Source: Prevotella sp. UBA3208
GTDB taxonomy: Bacteria; Bacteroidota; Bacteroidia; Bacteroidales; Bacteroidaceae
NCBI GenBank assembly: GCA_002363695.1
Contig: DEWO01000004.1
Coordinates: forward strand, 1 to 14,330
Length of the DNA: 14,330 nucleotides
Direction: 5' to 3'
Shown here: positions 13,481 through 14,330 of the stretch, piece after piece
Position numbering within the stretch: the first letter of the stretch is position 1
Layout: every line of letters begins with the position of its first letter
The notes under the pieces: generated by a model
What the model was told of the DNA's origin: nothing
Databases searched by the model: none
Seen by the model: only the letters and a program-made list of their open reading frames with translations
Made by a program: the position numbers and the translations under genes

Positions 13481-14330
13481 GCTTCTGTGGGATGGTCTGT
13501 GTTAAATTGTTCTATATTAGCGGAATAGATACTTTCTGAACGGATAATCATCTGGCGCATAATCTCGGTCATAAACGGCTGTGCCTTGTTGGCTGCTTCC
13601 TGCACTTCTTCGTGGCTGACCTCTACTGGAGTGTCAAAGCCCCCCAGGTCGGTAATGACTGATATGCCAAAGGTGCGAATGCCGCAATGGTGGGCAACAA
13701 TGACTTCCGGTACGGTTGACATACCTACGGCGTCGCCACCCATCATGCGGTACATCTTGTATTCTGCCGGAGTCTCGAAGGTCGGTCCCTGCACGCCTAC
13801 ATAGACACCATAGGTGATGCGTATCTTCTCCTCTTTCGCAATGGTTGTGGCTTCCTTGATGAGGCTGCGGTCATAGGTCTCGTGCATATCGGGGAAGCGA
13901 GGACCCGTAGGGAAGTTCTTTCCGCGCAACGGATGTTCGGGGAACAGGTTGATGTGGTCGGTGATAATCATCAGGTCGCCAATTTTGAAGGCTGGGTTCA
14001 TGCCTCCTGCTGCATTCGATACGAAAAGAGTCTTGATGCCCAGCTCATACATCACGCGGACGGGGAATGTCACCTCCTTCATGGAATAGCCCTCGTAGTA
14101 GTGGAAACGTCCCTGCATGGAAAGAATGTCAACACCGCCCAGCTTACCGAAGATGAGCTTGCCGGAGTGGCCTTCTACCGTAGATACGGGGAAGTTGGGT
14201 ATCTCACTATACGGAAATTCCGTCTTATCTGTTATCTCGGAAGCTAATTGTCCGAGGCCTGTCCCCAGAATGATTGCTGTCTTGGGACTTGATGTCATCC
14301 TTTCTTTTAGCCAGGATGCTGTTTCTTGAA
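13462..14330 (-). CDS. Purine nucleoside phosphorylase (5' end beyond the window)
   Basis: A trimeric-type PNP (class of PunA/DeoD2), which splits inosine and guanosine with phosphate into base and ribose 1-phosphate for purine salvage. Motifs are AIILGTGLGQL (phosphate loop), STVEGHSGKL, GRFHYYEGYS, LFVSNAAGGMNP, the base-site glutamate in GPTFETPAEYKMYR, GGDAVGMSTVPEVIVA, and VITDLGG. An ATG at 14298 would start the protein at MTSSPKTAIILG, but the frame stays open to the edge and the added residues QETASWLKER resemble the N-terminal helix that family members carry before the phosphate loop. The true start is therefore probably outside the window and the visible part is about 289 codons. 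The gene overlaps thiL by 19 bp. The pairing of purine salvage with thiamine activation has no obvious metabolic logic beyond shared expression. Confidence 0.92.
   Translation of the reverse strand, partial: QETASWLKERMTSSPKTAIILGTGLGQLASEITDKTEFPYSEIPNFPVSTVEGHSGKLIFGKLGGVDILSMQGRFHYYEGYSMKEVTFPVRVMYELGIKTLFVSNAAGGMNPAFKIGDLMIITDHINLFPEHPLRGKNFPTGPRFPDMHETYDRSLIKEATTIAKEEKIRITYGVYVGVQGPTFETPAEYKMYRMMGGDAVGMSTVPEVIVAHHCGIRTFGISVITDLGGFDTPVEVSHEEVQEAANKAQPFMTEIMRQMIIRSESIYSANIEQFNTDHPTEAWKSKK

Noticed and set aside
14299..14330. ATG at 14298 as the start of the purine nucleoside phosphorylase
   Set aside because: The frame remains open upstream and the extra residues resemble the family N-terminal helix, so the start is more likely outside the window.

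Overview
The window looks like ordinary chromosome from a member of Bacteroidales, most likely a Prevotella-type organism with about 50% GC. The evidence is the promoters: five sites carry the Bacteroidetes -7 box TAnnTTTG. Most genes also lack a Shine-Dalgarno sequence, and the protein families match (type II pantothenate kinase, short glucan phosphorylase with DUF3417, Tat-linked polyferredoxin). I see no phage, insertion sequence, CRISPR array or rRNA. Both edges cut through genes.

Layout. (1) 2-880, plus: the 3' part of an HI0933/BaiN-type flavoprotein gene, interrupted by an in-frame TAG at 647-649. (2) 877-4675, minus: a tight operon tatA - tatC - NapH/NapG-like polyferredoxin - Tat-signal aldo/keto reductase lipoprotein with two iron-sulfur clusters. 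Both proteins behind the translocase genes carry a twin-arginine motif, so this looks like an export machine packaged with a redox chain running from the cytoplasm through the membrane to the envelope. (3) 4788-5240, plus: an MgtC-like membrane protein, divergent from tatA. (4) 5250-6077, minus: type II pantothenate kinase. (5) 6367-9976, plus: 6-phosphofructokinase followed by alpha-glucan phosphorylase, joining glycogen breakdown to glycolysis. (6) 9986-12053, minus: a radical SAM protein and a DUF4130 protein, the poorly characterised pair predicted to act in DNA repair or modification. The radical SAM protein ends in a plausible sliding-clamp-binding hexapeptide. (7) 12198-12270, minus: tRNA-Phe(GAA) with a clear promoter and terminator. 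(8) 12371-14330, minus: purine nucleoside phosphorylase (5' end outside the window) overlapping thiL, thiamine-monophosphate kinase.

A recurring oddity is a set of short degenerate tandem arrays. Three have 7-bp units (4724-4750, 5243-5263, 12830-12864) and one has 9-bp units (2922-2966). They sit at functional joints: the spacer between two divergent promoters, the stop codon of coaW, and two protein linkers, one of them exactly where a NapH-like half meets a NapG-like half.

Several apparent starts were moved. The MgtC, CoaW and radical SAM frames extend upstream past their own promoters, so internal ATGs were chosen. The PNP frame runs off the right edge. tatA (52 residues) was found by reading the sequence directly.
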